Below are positions 18,681 to 26,796 of a stretch of 64,000 bases of DNA, one piece after another. Origin of the DNA: Alphaproteobacteria bacterium (GTDB lineage Bacteria > Pseudomonadota > Alphaproteobacteria > UBA8366); the NCBI GenBank assembly GCA_028281325.1, contig JANQKC010000010.1, positions 1 to 64,000 of the forward strand, written 5' to 3'. Numbering within the stretch: the stretch's first letter is position 1; each line of letters starts with the position of its first letter. The notes under the pieces were generated by a model. That model did not search any database and was not told where the DNA came from. It worked only from the letters and a program-made list of their open reading frames with translations. Made by a program: the position numbers and the translations under genes.

Positions 18681-19619
18681 TTGGAAGTCATTCTCGATAT
18701 TATTTTGCCCGTCTTCGGCGTCATGCTGATCGGCTACGGCGCGGCGCGGCTGGGCTTTTTCAGCGACTCCGCCTGCGCCGGCCTTACGACCTTCGTGTTC
18801 AATTTCGCCATCCCCGTCATGCTGTTCCGCAGCCTGGCGACCACCGATTTGCCCTCGGTGTTGCCCTGGGGCCACCTGCTGTCCTTTTATCTGGGGGCGG
18901 CCGTCGTTGCCGCCCTCGGGATGGCCGTGGGACGGGTCGTCCGCCAGCGGGCATTGGACGGACAAGGAATCGTCGGACTGACCGCCGGCTACGGCAACAC
19001 GGTGCTGATCGGCGTCCCGCTCGTGCTGACCGCCTTCGGCGATGAAGCCACCCTGCCGCTGTTCCTCATCATCGCCTTTCACAGCGCCCTGCTGATCACC
19101 AGCGGTACGGTCATCGTCGAACTCGCGCAGGGCAGCCAGGCAGGGCTCCGGAAGCTGCCGCTCAACCTGTTCAAGGCCTTCGCCACCAACCCGATCATCG
19201 TGGGGCTCATGGCGGGGTTGGCGGTCGCCGCGTTCTCCCTGCCGTTGCCGAAACCGGTCGACGATATCTCGCGGCTGCTCGGCACGGCGGCCGCGCCTTG
19301 CGCCCTGTTCGCGATGGGGGCCGCGCTGCCGCAATACCGCATCGCCGGCAATGTGCTGGAATCCTCCCTGGTGGCGATCCTGAAGCTGGCAATGCACCCG
19401 CTGCTCGTCTGGCTGCTGGCCACCCACGTCTTCACCGTCGATCCGCTGCACAAGCAGGTCGCTGTGATCCTCGCCGCCACGCCGGTCGGCGCCAACGCCT
19501 ATCTACTGGCCGCGCGCTACAATGTGGGCACCGCCACCACCACGACCGCGGTGTTTTTGACCACCGCCGCATCGATGATCACCCTATCGATCGTCCTGGT
19601 GCTGATCGTCGTGCAGTAA
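18681..19619 (+). CDS. AEC-family (auxin efflux carrier type) transporter
   Basis: A 312-residue membrane permease. Its start appears to be TTG at 18681, because the first helix (ILDIILPVFGVMLIGYGAARLGFF) is needed and the next ATG falls inside it. About ten hydrophobic segments form two five-helix halves. VFNFAIPVMLFRSL and the C-terminal ATPVGANAYLLAARYNVG are typical of AEC proteins, with proline breaks in the crossing helices. Bacterial members move small dicarboxylates such as malate or malonate; the substrate here is unknown. Confidence 0.85.
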   Translation: MEVILDIILPVFGVMLIGYGAARLGFFSDSACAGLTTFVFNFAIPVMLFRSLATTDLPSVLPWGHLLSFYLGAAVVAALGMAVGRVVRQRALDGQGIVGLTAGYGNTVLIGVPLVLTAFGDEATLPLFLIIAFHSALLITSGTVIVELAQGSQAGLRKLPLNLFKAFATNPIIVGLMAGLAVAAFSLPLPKPVDDISRLLGTAAAPCALFAMGAALPQYRIAGNVLESSLVAILKLAMHPLLVWLLATHVFTVDPLHKQVAVILAATPVGANAYLLAARYNVGTATTTTAVFLTTAASMITLSIVLVLIVVQ

Positions 19620-19694
19620 CCCGTTACGGTCGAACCGGAATCCGGCGAAGAGGAATGCCGGACAGCATGGACAGCGGCCGACGGATCGGCCACC

Positions 19695-20546
19695 ATGCCG
19701 GCGATGAACGACCTGTTCTTGCAGTCCGGGATCTTCCCCTTCGCCGCCGCCGCGCTCGGCGTGGGCGCGCTGCGGCTGATCGCCGGACCGAATCGCGGAC
19801 CCCTGATCGCGGCCGGCGGCATCGGCATCGGTTTCCTGGTCGGCTTCGTCATGATCCTCGGCGCGCCGGCGCGCTGGCCGATCTCGTCCAGCGAGAAACT
19901 ATTCGCGATCGCGGCGCTCGCCACCGTGCTGGGCCTGGCGCTCGACCTGTCCCGCGATTCCCCGCCGGTGACCCGGCTGCTGGCGGCCATATTGCCGGTC
20001 GGCGCGTTGGCTTGGCTCGGGTGGTCCCGCATCGCCGCACAGGACTGGATCGACATCGCCACCCTCGCCGCCGTCGCGCTTGGTGGCGGATTCGTTCTGA
20101 CACGGCTTTTCACATCCGGACCGCAGGCGGTGGACGCCGCCGTCAAGCTCATGATCGCGTGCATCGCCCTGTCACTCGTGTCGATTTTCGGCGCGTCGGC
20201 GTCACTCGGCCAACTCGCGGGCGCGCTGGCGGCTGCCACGGCGGGATTCCTCGTCTGGAACTGGCCGGCCCCGCGCTTTCCCTTCGCGGCGGCCGCCGTC
20301 TTGGGCGGCGGGCTGACCTTCGTCGCCCTGACCGGCGTCGTCGCCGTCTTCAGCAACGCGCCGAAACCGGCGCTGGTCATGCTGTTGCCGATTTTCTTCG
20401 CGGATCTCGCCTTATCGCGCATGCCCAAGCCGCGACGCGGCATGAACCAAGCGATCCGGCCGATCCTGCTCGCCGCCGTGGCGCTGATTCCGGCGCTGGC
20501 CGCCGTCGGCCTCGCCAGCCTGCTCGGTGGCGGCAGCGGGTATTGA
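19695..20546 (+). CDS. Unknown polytopic membrane protein
   Basis: A 283-residue, very hydrophobic protein with about eight or nine membrane helices, including FPFAAAALGVGALRLI, GGIGIGFLVGFVMIL, LFAIAALATVLGLAL and a C-terminal RPILLAAVALIPALAAVGLA. Short polar loops such as APARWPISSSEKL lie between them. No signature of a known transporter class was recognised. It follows the AEC gene on the same strand after 75 nt. The start may be 19695 or the next ATG at 19704. Confidence 0.7.
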   Translation: MPAMNDLFLQSGIFPFAAAALGVGALRLIAGPNRGPLIAAGGIGIGFLVGFVMILGAPARWPISSSEKLFAIAALATVLGLALDLSRDSPPVTRLLAAILPVGALAWLGWSRIAAQDWIDIATLAAVALGGGFVLTRLFTSGPQAVDAAVKLMIACIALSLVSIFGASASLGQLAGALAAATAGFLVWNWPAPRFPFAAAAVLGGGLTFVALTGVVAVFSNAPKPALVMLLPIFFADLALSRMPKPRRGMNQAIRPILLAAVALIPALAAVGLASLLGGGSGY

Positions 20547-20732
20547 GGCAATCGCCACCGCTTGCCAACGACCGCCTTTTGCCAATTGCCCGTGACGGTC
20601 GGCGATGATAGGGTTCCGGTATGTCGACACACCGTTGGACCAACCTCTGCGCACGAATTAGCGTCCCGGCCCTTCTTAGGGACCGGGTTCGTTTCCTGTG
20701 CAGCAATGGTTTCTCCAACAATGGTGTGTCTG

Positions 20733-21050
20733 ATGTCTACGTCCCAAACTAAACCCCGTAACCCAGCGGCCGACCCCGAACCGGTCGCGGCGTTTTCCGT
20801 GACGGCGCAGCCGTCGCCCGGCGTGATGCCGCGTATCTTGGAGTTGTTCGCCAAGCGCGGGCTCGTCCCGACCCACTGGCAGTCGACGGTCAACGGCCCG
20901 GAACTCGCCATCGACATCCGCATGCACGGGATGGAGCAACCGTTGGCCGACTATATCGGCCGATGCCTGCGGCAAATTCATCTGGTCGACCGGGTGTTGG
21001 TGATCCACGACGCCACAATGCCGGTGGGACGCACAGCCGACGGCGCTTGA
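20733..21050 (+). CDS. ACT-domain-like small protein
   Basis: About 105 residues from ATG 20733; in-frame ATGs at 20706 and 20721 are alternatives and no site has a strong ribosome-binding sequence. The core FSVTAQPSPGVMPRILELFA followed by KRGLVP is the beta-alpha start of an ACT domain, as in the small regulatory subunit of acetohydroxyacid synthase (IlvM/IlvN). No catalytic partner subunit is adjacent. It probably binds an amino acid or regulates a partner encoded elsewhere; that is inference. Confidence 0.6.
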   Translation: MSTSQTKPRNPAADPEPVAAFSVTAQPSPGVMPRILELFAKRGLVPTHWQSTVNGPELAIDIRMHGMEQPLADYIGRCLRQIHLVDRVLVIHDATMPVGRTADGA

Positions 21051-21084
21051 TCGGACCGCACCGGACGGCTATCCAGACGCCGTT

Positions 21085-21942
21085 ATGGCATTCCTTGATC
21101 ACATCCGCGCCTGCAACAACTTCGACGCCCGCGCCTTCCGGTCGTTTCTGATCGGCGCGGACCAGGCCGGCTACATCCGGCACGACTTCGCCGACACACT
21201 GCGCCGCTGGCCGGACGTGTTTCATGTCACCGACGACGCGGTCCGGCTCGACCCGCAGCTGGACAGCTTCGAGACACGGTCGGAGGCGATCGCCGAGCCG
21301 ATCCGCACGCTCGCCGACGAAGGCGTCTTCACCGGATGGCGCGGCGAGATCTATCCGGCGAAGCCGCATTGGCATGCGCCGCCGTTGATGCAGCTCGAAC
21401 GCGCGGCCTGTCCTTACTTCGGCATCCGCGCCTATGGCGTGCATCTCAACGGCTATGTCCGCAAGGCCGACGGCCTCTATATGTGGGTCGCGCGGCGGGC
21501 GCGCGACAAGGCGACCTTTCCCGGCCAGCTCGACAACATGGTCGCCGGCGGCCAGCCGATCGGCATCAGCCTGTACGACAACATGGTCAAGGAATGCGGC
21601 GAGGAGGCCGGCATTCCGGAGGACATCGCGCGAACCGCACGGCCGGCCGGGATGATCACCTATACCCACCAGCCCCCGGAGGGCTGCAAGCCCGACCAGA
21701 TGTTCTGCTACGACCTGGAAGTGCCCGAAGGATTCACGCCCACACCCGTCGACGGCGAGGTCGAGGCCTTCCACCTCTGGCCGATCGAAAAGGTCGTCGA
21801 CATCGTGCGCGACACGTTCGAGTTCAAGTTCAACTGCAATCTCGCGGTGATCGACTTCCTGGTCCGGCACGGCGTGCTGAACCCGGACACCGAGCCCGAC
21901 TACACCGCGATCCTGCACGGGTTGCGCAGTGGGGGTACTTAA
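21085..21942 (+). CDS. DUF4743-Nudix hydrolase
   Basis: A 285-residue protein with an N-terminal DUF4743 domain (about 1-120: FLIGADQAGYIRHDFA, LRRWPDVFHV, WRGEIYPAK) and a C-terminal Nudix domain. The Nudix box is recognisable as GISLYDNMVKECGEEAGI (around residues 166-183), with the metal-binding REUXEE core present as KECGEE. Relatives are annotated as thiamine-pyrophosphokinase-associated or damaged-thiamine-diphosphate hydrolases. Substrate here not established. It lies 34 nt after the ACT-like gene and converges on lepA. Confidence 0.83.
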   Translation: MAFLDHIRACNNFDARAFRSFLIGADQAGYIRHDFADTLRRWPDVFHVTDDAVRLDPQLDSFETRSEAIAEPIRTLADEGVFTGWRGEIYPAKPHWHAPPLMQLERAACPYFGIRAYGVHLNGYVRKADGLYMWVARRARDKATFPGQLDNMVAGGQPIGISLYDNMVKECGEEAGIPEDIARTARPAGMITYTHQPPEGCKPDQMFCYDLEVPEGFTPTPVDGEVEAFHLWPIEKVVDIVRDTFEFKFNCNLAVIDFLVRHGVLNPDTEPDYTAILHGLRSGGT

Positions 21943-21955
21943 GCCAGCGGCCCGG

Positions 21956-23758
21956 CTATGCGTCTTTCATCTTGAGCGCGTCGATGAAGGCGGATTGCGG
22001 AATTTCCACCTTGCCGAACTGGCGCATCTTCTTCTTGCCCGCCTTCTGCTTCTCCAGCAGCTTGCGCTTGCGCGTCACGTCGCCGCCGTAGCATTTCGCG
22101 GTCACGTCCTTGCGCATCGCGCCGATGGTCTCGCGGGCGATCACCTTGCCGCCGATGGCGGCCTGGATCGGCACCTTGAACAGTTGGCGCGGGATCAGGT
22201 CCTTCAGCCGTTCGCAAATCTGCCGGCCGCGCGGTTCCGCGTTGGCGCGGTGGACGATCATCGACAGCGCATCCACCGGCTCCCCGTTCACCAGGATCGA
22301 GACCTTGACCAGATCGCCTTCCTGATAACCGGTCAACTCGTAGTCGAAGCTGGCGTAACCTCGGCTGATCGATTTCAGCCGGTCGTAGAAGTCGAACACC
22401 ACCTCGTTCAGCGGTAGGTCGTAGATCGCCATCGCCCGCGCGCCGACATAGGTCAACTCGTGCTGCACGCCGCGCCGTTCGGTGCAGAGGCTGAGCACCG
22501 CGCCGAGATATTCGTCCGGCACCATGATGGTCGCCCGGATCCACGGCTCCTCGACCGTGTCGATCTTCACCACGTCCGGGTAGTCCGCCGGGTTGTGCAG
22601 GTCGATCACCTCGCCGTCCGTCATATGGATACGGTAGACGACCGAGGGGGCGGTGGTGATCAGGTCGAGGTCGAACTCGCGGCTCAGCCGTTCCTGCACG
22701 ATCTCCAGATGCAGCAGGCCGAGGCAGCCGCAGCGGAACCCGAAGCCCAGCGCCGCCGAGCTTTCCGGCTCGTAATGCAGCGACGAATCGTTCAGCGCGA
22801 GTTTCGACAGGCTTTCGCGCAAATCCTCGTAGTCGGCGTTGTCGACCGGGAACAGCCCGCAGAACACCACCGGCACCGTCGGCTGGAACCCGGGCAGCGC
22901 TTCCGCCGCCTTCACCTTCACGCCGGTCAGCGTGTCGCCGACCCGGCAGTCCGCCACCGACTTGATGCTGGCGGTGATGAAGCCGATCTCTCCCGGCCCC
23001 AGGCTGTCGGTCATCTCGCGTTTCGGCGTGAAGACGCCGACCCGGTCCACGTCATGCACCGCGCCGGTCGACATCATCTCGATCTTCATGCCCTTGGTGA
23101 TCTCGCCGTCGACCACGCGGACCAGCGTGACCACGCCGAGATAGGCGTCATACCAACTGTCCACCAGCAAGGCCCGCAACGGCGCGTCGCGGTCGCCCGT
23201 GGGCGGCGGCAGCCGGGTGACCAGCGCCTCCAGCACCTCTTCGACCCCTTGGCCGGTCTTGGCGGAAATCTCCAGCGCGTCGGTCGCGTCGATGCCGACC
23301 ACATCCTCGATCTGCTGGCGAATCCGGTCCGGCTCGGCGGACGGCAGGTCGACCTTATTGAGCACCGGGATGATCTCGTGATCGTTGTCAATCGCCAGAT
23401 AGGTGTTGGCGAGCGTCTGCGCCTCGACCCCTTGCGACGCGTCGACCACGAGCAGCGACCCCTCGCAGGCCGAGAGCGACCGGCTCACCTCGTAGGTGAA
23501 ATCCACATGGCCCGGCGTGTCCATCAGGTTGAGCTGATAGGTCTCGCCATCCTTTGCGGTGTAGCTGAGCCGAACGGTCTGCGCCTTGATCGTAATGCCG
23601 CGCTCGCGCTCGAGTTCCATGGAATCGAGCACCTGTTCCTGCATCTCGCGGTCGGTCAGCCCGCCGCAGACCTGGATCAGCCGGTCGGCCAGCGTGGACT
23701 TGCCGTGGTCGATATGCGCAATGATCGAAAAATTACGGATGTGATCGAGATCGCTCAT
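21956..23758 (-). CDS. lepA: Elongation factor 4 (LepA)
   Basis: A 600-residue translational GTPase. G1 is [10 protein letters not shown] (near residue 15), the G2 region is [15 protein letters not shown]3 is DTPGHVDF and G4 is NKVDLPSA. The C-terminal LepA-specific domain includes [20 protein letters not shown] and the basic tail [19 protein letters not shown]-4 acts on stalled or back-translocating ribosomes and in ribosome assembly. Full length, with a purine-rich GGAGGAG upstream. Confidence 0.97.
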   Translation of the reverse strand: MSDLDHIRNFSIIAHIDHGKSTLADRLIQVCGGLTDREMQEQVLDSMELERERGITIKAQTVRLSYTAKDGETYQLNLMDTPGHVDFTYEVSRSLSACEGSLLVVDASQGVEAQTLANTYLAIDNDHEIIPVLNKVDLPSAEPDRIRQQIEDVVGIDATDALEISAKTGQGVEEVLEALVTRLPPPTGDRDAPLRALLVDSWYDAYLGVVTLVRVVDGEITKGMKIEMMSTGAVHDVDRVGVFTPKREMTDSLGPGEIGFITASIKSVADCRVGDTLTGVKVKAAEALPGFQPTVPVVFCGLFPVDNADYEDLRESLSKLALNDSSLHYEPESSAALGFGFRCGCLGLLHLEIVQERLSREFDLDLITTAPSVVYRIHMTDGEVIDLHNPADYPDVVKIDTVEEPWIRATIMVPDEYLGAVLSLCTERRGVQHELTYVGARAMAIYDLPLNEVVFDFYDRLKSISRGYASFDYELTGYQEGDLVKVSILVNGEPVDALSMIVHRANAEPRGRQICERLKDLIPRQLFKVPIQAAIGGKVIARETIGAMRKDVTAKCYGGDVTRKRKLLEKQKAGKKKMRQFGKVEIPQSAFIDALKMKDA

Positions 23759-23796
23759 TGCCGTTCCGGCACTCCTCCGTCAGCGGTGAAACCAGC

Positions 23797-23964
23797 CTAT
23801 AACACGCAATGCTTGGCAAAATCCGCGGCTTCGTTGGCGCTCCAATCGCCTTTCGGCTTCTCTTTCATGTCCGCGCACCATTCCTTGCTGCCGACTTCCG
23901 GCGAGCAGGCGGCGAACACCCCGGCCAACGCCACCGCGATCCCTAGCTTTATGACTTTTTTCAT
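23797..23964 (-). CDS. DUF3012 small lipoprotein
   Basis: A 55-codon gene. The product MKKVIKLGIAVALAGVFAAC has a signal and lipobox ending at Cys20, then SPEVGSKEWCADMKEKPKGD and a C-terminal CVL. The GSxxWC..MKEKPKGDW pattern is the DUF3012 family. The two further cysteines (30 and 53) could form a disulfide in the periplasm. Function unknown. It stands alone between lepA and the ligase gene, with GGGGGAAAC before the ATG. Confidence 0.85.
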   Translation of the reverse strand: MKKVIKLGIAVALAGVFAACSPEVGSKEWCADMKEKPKGDWSANEAADFAKHCVL

Positions 23965-24047
23965 GATGTTTCCCCCTCGGTTCTGGAGTCGGCAGGAAGA
24001 TACGGGCGACGCCGCCAAGACGCAATGCACCATTCGCCGGATCGACG

Positions 24048-25652
24048 CTACTCCGCCACCAGCTTTTCCAGCGTTTCCAGCCGGTCGGCCTCGTGATGCG
24101 GCTTGTCCCAGCGAATCCGGTGGACGCGCGGGAAGCGCATCGCGAGCTTCGACTTGTGCCGCGCGGAGCGGTGAACCGAGTCGAAAGCGATTTCCAGCAC
24201 CAGGCCGGGCTCGACCGCGCGGACAGGGCCGTAGCGTTCGGTGCTGTGGCCACGCACCCATTTGTCCAGTTCCGCCAGTTCCGCATCGGTAAACCCGAAA
24301 TACGCCTTGCCGACCGGCACCAGTTCGGGCTTGCCGTCGTCGTCGGGCCGCCAGCAGCCGAAAGTGAAATCCGAATAGAAGGAGGACCGCCGCCCATGTC
24401 CCCGCTGCGCGTACATGACGACGCAATCGGCCAACATCGGATCGCGCTTCCATTTGAACCACGGGCCTTTCGGGCGGCCGGCGGTATAGGGGCTGTCGCC
24501 GCGCTTCAGCATCAGGCCCTCGATCCCGTTCGCGCGGGCGTCGGCGCGCAACGCCGACAGGTCGTCCCAGGCCCGGAACGGCACCAGCGGCGACAGGTCC
24601 ATCCGGCCGGGCGACTCGCGCCGCATCCAATCGTCGAGCCGCACCCGCCGGTCATCGAACGGCAGGGCACGCAGATCCTCGTCGCCGTCGAACAGCATGT
24701 CGTAGAGCCGCACATGCGCCGGATGATCGGCCAGCATCTGCCTGGTCACGCGTTTGCGGTTCAGCCGCTGCTGCAGGTGGTTGAAGGGCGCGACCGCGCC
24801 GTCGCGCAGCACCAGCAGTTCGCCGTCCACGACCGCGTCGAAATCCATCGCCGCGACAATATCGGGAAAGGCCGCGCTGATGTCGTCGCCGGTGCGGGAA
24901 TAGACCCGCCGCTCGCCGCCGCCCGCGACCAGTTGCACGCGGATGCCGTCCCATTTCCATTCGGCCCGGAACTCGTCCGGGTCGAGCGTCTCCAGCGCGC
25001 CGTCTTCCAGCGGGTTGGCCAGCATCAGCGGCCGGAAGGCGATGCGTCGGTCGACCGGCGGCGGCCCGGCGCGCCCTTCCAGCCAGGCGAACAGCGACAC
25101 ATAGGGCGGTTCCAGCCCGAACCAGATTTCCTCGATCTCCGCCAGCGACACCGAGTCCACCAGCGGCGCGCCGCCGAGCCGGGTCAGCGCCGTCTTCGCA
25201 AGCCGGGCCGACACCCCGACGCGCAGCCCGCCCATGATCAGCTTCAGCAGGGCGAAGCGCCCGTCGGCATCGAGCGAATCCAGCCAACCTTCGAGCAGCG
25301 CCGGCACCTCCGACCGGCCGGCGGTCTGAAGCGCGGCGACCGCGTCGCCGAGACGCAACGGCGTGTCCGCCGCCGTGCCGTCGTCCGGCCAGATCAGCGA
25401 GACGGTCTCGGCCAGGTCACCGACATAGTCGTAGGACAGGCGGAACAACACCGGGTCGACGCGCGCCTCGACGAGGCCGCGCACCAGGGCCGGCTTGGCG
25501 TGGCGCTGATCCAAGCCGTCGGTCAGCGCCGCCAGCGCCCAACCGCGGTCCGGGTCCGGCGTGGTGCGGAAATAGTCGGCAAGCAGCCGCAGCTTGCCGT
25601 TGCGCGACGGCGTATAGACCAGCCCGTCCAGCAAGGCGGCGAAGGCTTTCAC
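24048..25652 (-). CDS. ATP-dependent DNA ligase of the ligase-associated repair cluster
   Basis: A 534-residue ligase with an N-terminal helical DNA-binding domain, an adenylation domain whose lysine is in EWKWDGIRVQ (about residue 235), DGELLVLRDG and EGLMLKRGDSPY motifs, and a C-terminal OB fold. It matches the bacterial ligase type that travels with an MBL-fold exonuclease, a DEXH helicase and PdeM (TIGR04120-TIGR04123 families). The ATG overlaps the exonuclease stop (ATGA). Expected to seal nicks during DNA damage repair alongside the essential NAD-dependent ligase. Confidence 0.92.
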   Translation of the reverse strand: MKAFAALLDGLVYTPSRNGKLRLLADYFRTTPDPDRGWALAALTDGLDQRHAKPALVRGLVEARVDPVLFRLSYDYVGDLAETVSLIWPDDGTAADTPLRLGDAVAALQTAGRSEVPALLEGWLDSLDADGRFALLKLIMGGLRVGVSARLAKTALTRLGGAPLVDSVSLAEIEEIWFGLEPPYVSLFAWLEGRAGPPPVDRRIAFRPLMLANPLEDGALETLDPDEFRAEWKWDGIRVQLVAGGGERRVYSRTGDDISAAFPDIVAAMDFDAVVDGELLVLRDGAVAPFNHLQQRLNRKRVTRQMLADHPAHVRLYDMLFDGDEDLRALPFDDRRVRLDDWMRRESPGRMDLSPLVPFRAWDDLSALRADARANGIEGLMLKRGDSPYTAGRPKGPWFKWKRDPMLADCVVMYAQRGHGRRSSFYSDFTFGCWRPDDDGKPELVPVGKAYFGFTDAELAELDKWVRGHSTERYGPVRAVEPGLVLEIAFDSVHRSARHKSKLAMRFPRVHRIRWDKPHHEADRLETLEKLVAE

Positions 25653-26671
25653 GCGCCTTCCTCCTCGCGGCCGACCAGGGACAACGCTTCCGCCTCGATC
25701 CCGTGCGACCGCGCGTAATGCACCAATGCGTCCTCACGGCCATGGGTGACCCAGACGCGCGGCGCCTGCACGTCATGCAGCGTCGCGGTCAGTTCGTCCC
25801 AGTCCGCGTGGTCGGACAGGATCAGCGGCAGTTCGACGCCGCGCAGCCGCGCCCGCTGGCGCACGCGCATCCAGCCTGACGCCATCGCCGTCACCGGGTT
25901 GGGAAAGCCGCGCGACCAGCGATCCCGCAGCGACGACGGCGGACACAACACGATCTCGCCGGCGAAGCCTTTCTTGCTCTCGCGCCCGACCGGCCGCAGC
26001 GGGCCGAGCGCTATGCCCTGCGCCGCGTAGAGATCGCACAGCGCCGTCAACGCGCCATGCAGATGGATCGGACGGTCGTATCCCGCTTCCCGCAGCAGCG
26101 CGATCACCCGCTGCGCCTTGCCGAGCGCATAGACGCCGACCAGATGCACCCGGTCGGGATTCCGCGCCAGCGACTGCAGCAGTTTCCGGATCTCCGCACC
26201 GTCGGGGGGATGCCGGAAGACGGGCAGGGCGAAGGTCGCCTCGGTCACGAACAGATCGCAGGGCACCGGCTCGAAGCCGTCGCAGGTCAGGTCGCGGCGC
26301 CGCTTGTAGTCGCCGGAGATCACCACCCGCGTGCCCGCATGCTCGATCACCACCTGTGCGCTGCCAAGGATATGCCCCGCGGGCGCGAGCCGGACCGTCG
26401 CGTCGCCGAAGGATCGGGTCTCGCCATAAGCCGCTTCGTCATACGTCTTTGCCGCGCCGGCCCCAAAGCGGGACCGCATGATCACCGCCGTGCCCGGGGT
26501 CGTCAGCACCGCGTCATGCCCGGCCCGCGCATGGTCCGCGTGGCCATGGGTGATCACCGCGCGCTCGACCGGCCGGTGCGGATCGATGTAGAAATCCCCC
26601 GCGGCGCAGTACAAACCCTGCGGCGTGACGCGTAGCCACGTCTCCGGCGAAGTTTTTTCCGTCCGCGGCAT
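25649..26671 (-). CDS. Ligase-associated MBL-fold DNA exonuclease
   Basis: About 340 residues from ATG 26671 (MPRTEKTSPETWLRV). An in-frame extension to 26776 has no supporting start signals. The metallo-beta-lactamase motif THGHADHARAG lies around residue 40, with further metal ligands around GHILGSAQV and ILSDHADWDE, as in the beta-CASP/SNM1-like exonuclease family. Partner of the overlapping ligase gene. It is divergent from the helicase, with 125 nt between the two starts. Confidence 0.9.
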   Translation of the reverse strand: MPRTEKTSPETWLRVTPQGLYCAAGDFYIDPHRPVERAVITHGHADHARAGHDAVLTTPGTAVIMRSRFGAGAAKTYDEAAYGETRSFGDATVRLAPAGHILGSAQVVIEHAGTRVVISGDYKRRRDLTCDGFEPVPCDLFVTEATFALPVFRHPPDGAEIRKLLQSLARNPDRVHLVGVYALGKAQRVIALLREAGYDRPIHLHGALTALCDLYAAQGIALGPLRPVGRESKKGFAGEIVLCPPSSLRDRWSRGFPNPVTAMASGWMRVRQRARLRGVELPLILSDHADWDELTATLHDVQAPRVWVTHGREDALVHYARSHGIEAEALSLVGREEEGA

Positions 26672-26796
26672 TTGTTCCCTTTCCGTTCCAATCGAGTCCT
26701 TATATGCTTGGCTCGCTCCCCAATGGCAAGAGCGGCGGGCGAACCAGCAAAGCGCGCATCGAGCGGCAACGACCACAGGGACCCACCGAGAAACCT

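Noticed and set aside
19517-20923. 468-codon minus-strand open frame opposite the membrane protein and ACT-like genes
   Set aside because: Serine/alanine-rich composition typical of an antisense frame; the plus strand has coherent transmembrane and ACT patterns.
20733-21050. Acetolactate synthase small subunit (ilvN/ilvM)
   Set aside because: The ACT-like core fits, but no catalytic ilvB/ilvG gene is adjacent and the single short domain does not justify a gene name.
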